DNA from: Rouxiella silvae
GTDB taxonomy: Bacteria; Pseudomonadota; Gammaproteobacteria; Enterobacterales; Enterobacteriaceae
Assembly: GCF_002093625.1 (NCBI RefSeq)
Contig: NZ_MRWD01000018.1
Coordinates: forward strand, 21,707 to 85,706
Length of the DNA: 64,000 bases
Direction of reading: 5' to 3'
Shown: one piece after another, positions 62,244-64,000 of the stretch
Layout of the letters: each line of letters starts with the position of its first letter
Position numbering within the stretch: the first letter of the stretch is position 1
The notes under the pieces: generated by a model
Databases searched by the model: none
The model's input: only the letters and a program-made list of their open reading frames with translations
Told to the model about the DNA's origin: nothing
Made by a program: the position numbers and the translations under genes

Positions 62244-63353
62244 ATGCGCGTAAATGGGTTATCGAAGGGATTTTTTATCCTGATACTTTTCATTGTCACC
62301 ATGGCATTTATGGACGTACTTCAGCCGTACTATTCGTCCGTGCTGTGGGCGGCTATTCTGGCGATTATCTTCCATCCAATGAAAACCAAAATCAGGCACT
62401 CTCTGGGTGACAAGAACGGTATTGCGTCTTTACTGACGTTGCTGGTTATCTGCCTGATCGTGTTCACGCCGCTGGCTATTATTGCCTCGTCGCTGGCGAT
62501 TGAATTCAACGTGGTTTATACCAAACTGCAGCATAACAATACGCAGTTGCCGACCATTATTGCCGATGTTATTCAGCATCTGCCGGTGTGGGCGCAGCAT
62601 TCATTGGCCGAATACAATCTTGACAGCGCCTCGGGTATTCAAGAGAAGCTCTCAGGATTTGCGCTAAAAGGCAGTCAGTATCTGGCAGGCAGCGTGTTCC
62701 TCATCGGTAAAGGCACGTTCAGCTTTGTTGTAGGCTTCGGCATCATGCTGTATTTGCTGTTCTTCCTGCTTAAAGACGGGGCGTATCTGGTGAACCTGAT
62801 CCTCGAAGCACTGCCACTGTCTAAACACGTTAAACATCATCTGTTCCTTAAATTCGCCGCCGTATCCCGCGCGACAGTTAAAGGCACTGTGGTGGTGGCA
62901 CTGGTTCAGGGTGCACTGGGTGGACTGGCGTTCTGGATAACCGGTATCGATGGCGTTCTGCTGTGGGGCGCGCTGATGGCCTTTCTGTCACTTATCCCCG
63001 CCGTGGGCTCGGCGATTATCTGGGTACCGGCCGCTATCTTCTTCTTTGCCTCCAGCATGCTGTGGCAGGGTATTTTCATTGTCGTATTCTTCGTGGTGGT
63101 TATCGGACTGGTAGATAATATTCTACGTCCACTGCTGGTGGGTAAAGACACCAAGATGCCTGATTACCTGATTCTTATCGCCACGCTGGGCGGTATGGAA
63201 GTTTACGGCATTAATGGCTTCGTGATTGGCCCATTGATTGCCGCACTGTTTATTGCCTGCTGGAACATCCTTTCCGGCCGCGATAATCAGGGCAATATTG
63301 AAGAGATTAATGAAGAGTTTATCGAAGACGGTAAAGCACCGCCTGAGGGCTGA
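62244..63353 (+). CDS. AI-2E-family transporter (YdiK/PerM-like)
   Basis: A 369-residue membrane protein of the AI-2E (formerly UPF0118) family: QPYYSSVLWAAILAIIFHPM, FVVGFGIMLYLLFFLLKDGAYLVNLILEALPLS, the hallmark AVSRATVKGTVVVALVQGALGGLAFWITGIDGVLLWGALMAFLSLIPAVGSAIIWVPAAI, and LVDNILRPLLVGKDTKMPDYLILIATLGGMEVYGINGFVIGPLIAALFIA. Members export AI-2 or act as Na+/H+ antiporters or permeases of other ligands; which applies cannot be decided. The C-terminus is acidic. CAGGGG precedes the ATG, and a strong terminator follows. Confidence 0.9.
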   Translation: MRVNGLSKGFFILILFIVTMAFMDVLQPYYSSVLWAAILAIIFHPMKTKIRHSLGDKNGIASLLTLLVICLIVFTPLAIIASSLAIEFNVVYTKLQHNNTQLPTIIADVIQHLPVWAQHSLAEYNLDSASGIQEKLSGFALKGSQYLAGSVFLIGKGTFSFVVGFGIMLYLLFFLLKDGAYLVNLILEALPLSKHVKHHLFLKFAAVSRATVKGTVVVALVQGALGGLAFWITGIDGVLLWGALMAFLSLIPAVGSAIIWVPAAIFFFASSMLWQGIFIVVFFVVVIGLVDNILRPLLVGKDTKMPDYLILIATLGGMEVYGINGFVIGPLIAALFIACWNILSGRDNQGNIEEINEEFIEDGKAPPEG

Positions 63354-63374
63354 GCATTGAGTCGTTAGAGATTG

Positions 63375-63409
63375 AGGCCCTGGTATTGAAAAATATCAGG
63401 GCCTTTTTA
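63375..63409 (+). terminator. Terminator after the AI-2E transporter
   Basis: AGGCCCTG (63375-63382) pairs with CAGGGCCT (63397-63404), with extra TATT/AATA pairing in between, followed by TTTTT. Confidence 0.92.
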
Positions 63410-63438
63410 TTTGCTGCACGGAGGTAAGGGCAATGGCC

Positions 63439-63696
63439 TTATCGTGGGCAGGTCGGTAATTTCGACGGATTTCCCGGCGCACAGTTTGGCTGTTGCGGCT
63501 GAGTCGGGTCTATCGGTTGTCCCGGCTGCGTAGGTTGTGTCGGCTGCGTGGGTTGAATCGGTTGGGGCGGCTGCTGGGGCTGCGGCGGCTGTCCCGGCTG
63601 CCTTGGCTGGGCGGGCTGCGAAGGTTGGCTCGCATAAGACCCTAGCGATAATCCCAGCAGAGATGACAGCAGGATGATGCTCAATATTCTTTTCAT
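63439..63696 (-). CDS. Exported Pro/Gln-rich low-complexity peptide
   Basis: An 85-residue protein: signal peptide MKRILSIILLSSLLGLSLGSYA, then a mature part of about 60 residues made of xQP repeats (SQPSQPAQPRQPGQPPQPQ and so on) ending PNCAPGNPSKLPTCPR with two Cys. ATG 63696 has GAGG six bases upstream, so I prefer it over 63720. Such proline-rich exported peptides are often annotated only as hypothetical. It could be wall-associated, a structural linker, or a substrate of other factors; no function is assigned. Confidence 0.75.
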   Translation of the reverse strand: MKRILSIILLSSLLGLSLGSYASQPSQPAQPRQPGQPPQPQQPPQPIQPTQPTQPTQPGQPIDPTQPQQPNCAPGNPSKLPTCPR

Positions 63697-63720
63697 AACG
63701 CCTCGAAGAGTGACTTTCAT

Positions 63721-64000
63721 TAAATCTGTTATAAAAATATTATAGCGCCCTCTCCTTTATCCATGCAGCCTCTTGGGACGAAGGCGGTTTTTTGCGCGAC
63801 TGCCTATGGTTACCACGTTTAGCTCACATTTAATAAAAAGAACAGTGGAAACTGATCCTTAACGGGTTTAGTTTATTGCGACAATTCATGTTGCTGAAGC
63901 TCGTGATAAAAAAATCTATATTTATAAATAATGTAGACTTTTCCTGCTAGGTTGAATGGCTTTTTATTGCAGCGCAACGATGTTATTCGATGGACAAAAC
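63721..64000. other. A+T-rich end of window, no supported gene
   Basis: No complete gene is visible. ATG codons at 63980 and 63991 could begin a gene that continues past the edge, but neither has a convincing Shine-Dalgarno. The stretch may be the promoter region of that gene or of the peptide gene at 63696. Confidence 0.4.

Overview
The window looks like chromosome from a Gram-negative gammaproteobacterium of the order Enterobacterales, most likely a Yersiniaceae/Hafniaceae-type relative of Serratia, Rahnella, Rouxiella or Ewingella. The evidence is the lysA/lysR divergent pair, yjiHG, yghU, an MdtABC-type operon and proteins that resemble E. coli families closely but not identically. I see no rRNA, tRNA, CRISPR array, phage or insertion sequence. 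It reads as an accessory-rich metabolic and transport region with many self-contained regulator-plus-operon modules.

Layout. 1-1175: divergent cellobiose/chitobiose-type PTS genes (EIIC cut by the window edge, EIIA) around a three-site dyad operator. 1246-4544: lysA, lysR and a second LysR regulator. 4661-8274: an exported beta-lactamase-fold protein, a TPR protein and a YddA/SbmA-type ABC exporter. 8386-10032: a secreted GH19 chitinase. 10342-13561: a GntR/HutC regulator, an A+T-rich orphan gene and an alpha-glucoside-type PTS IICB, with a shared operator-like motif. 14207-29079: two complete tripartite RND pumps transcribed toward each other. One is AcrAB-OprM-like (+). The other is MdtABC plus its own lipoprotein channel (-), arranged like MuxABC-OpmB. 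29335-41246: a peptide-catabolism island (GntR, creatininase-family amidase, PanE-like reductase and SDR on one arm; peptide ABC importer, isoaspartyl aminopeptidase, class C26 gamma-glutamyl hydrolase and M15 DD-peptidase on the other). 41234-43843: CPBP protease, RimJ-like acetyltransferase, DUF2000 protein and Lrp regulator. 43859-48749: yjiHG with an M20 amidohydrolase behind a probable sigma-54 promoter, then a second M20 peptidase divergent from a LysR regulator. 48778-52114: ascorbate/galactitol-type PTS A-B-C operon divergent from a LacI regulator, with two near-identical operators. 52147-59689: yghU and a sugar ABC importer with an FGGY pentulose kinase. 59739-63696: PhnD-like protein plus fatty-acid desaturase, GNAT enzyme, AI-2E-family transporter and a Pro/Gln-rich exported peptide.

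The modules point to a heterotroph that scavenges chitin or plant beta- and alpha-glucosides, unusual peptides and pentitol/pentulose-type sugars while exporting toxic compounds. The strongest candidates for something not yet described are the peptide island with its shared GntR box, the sigma-54/NtrC-like control of yjiHG-M20, a 29-codon leader ORF carrying mutually exclusive hairpins upstream of the AcrAB-like operon, and a Ser/Thr-rich insertion of about 51 residues in the MdtB-like pump. All functional calls rest on reading the sequence and on remembered family motifs; no database search was made.
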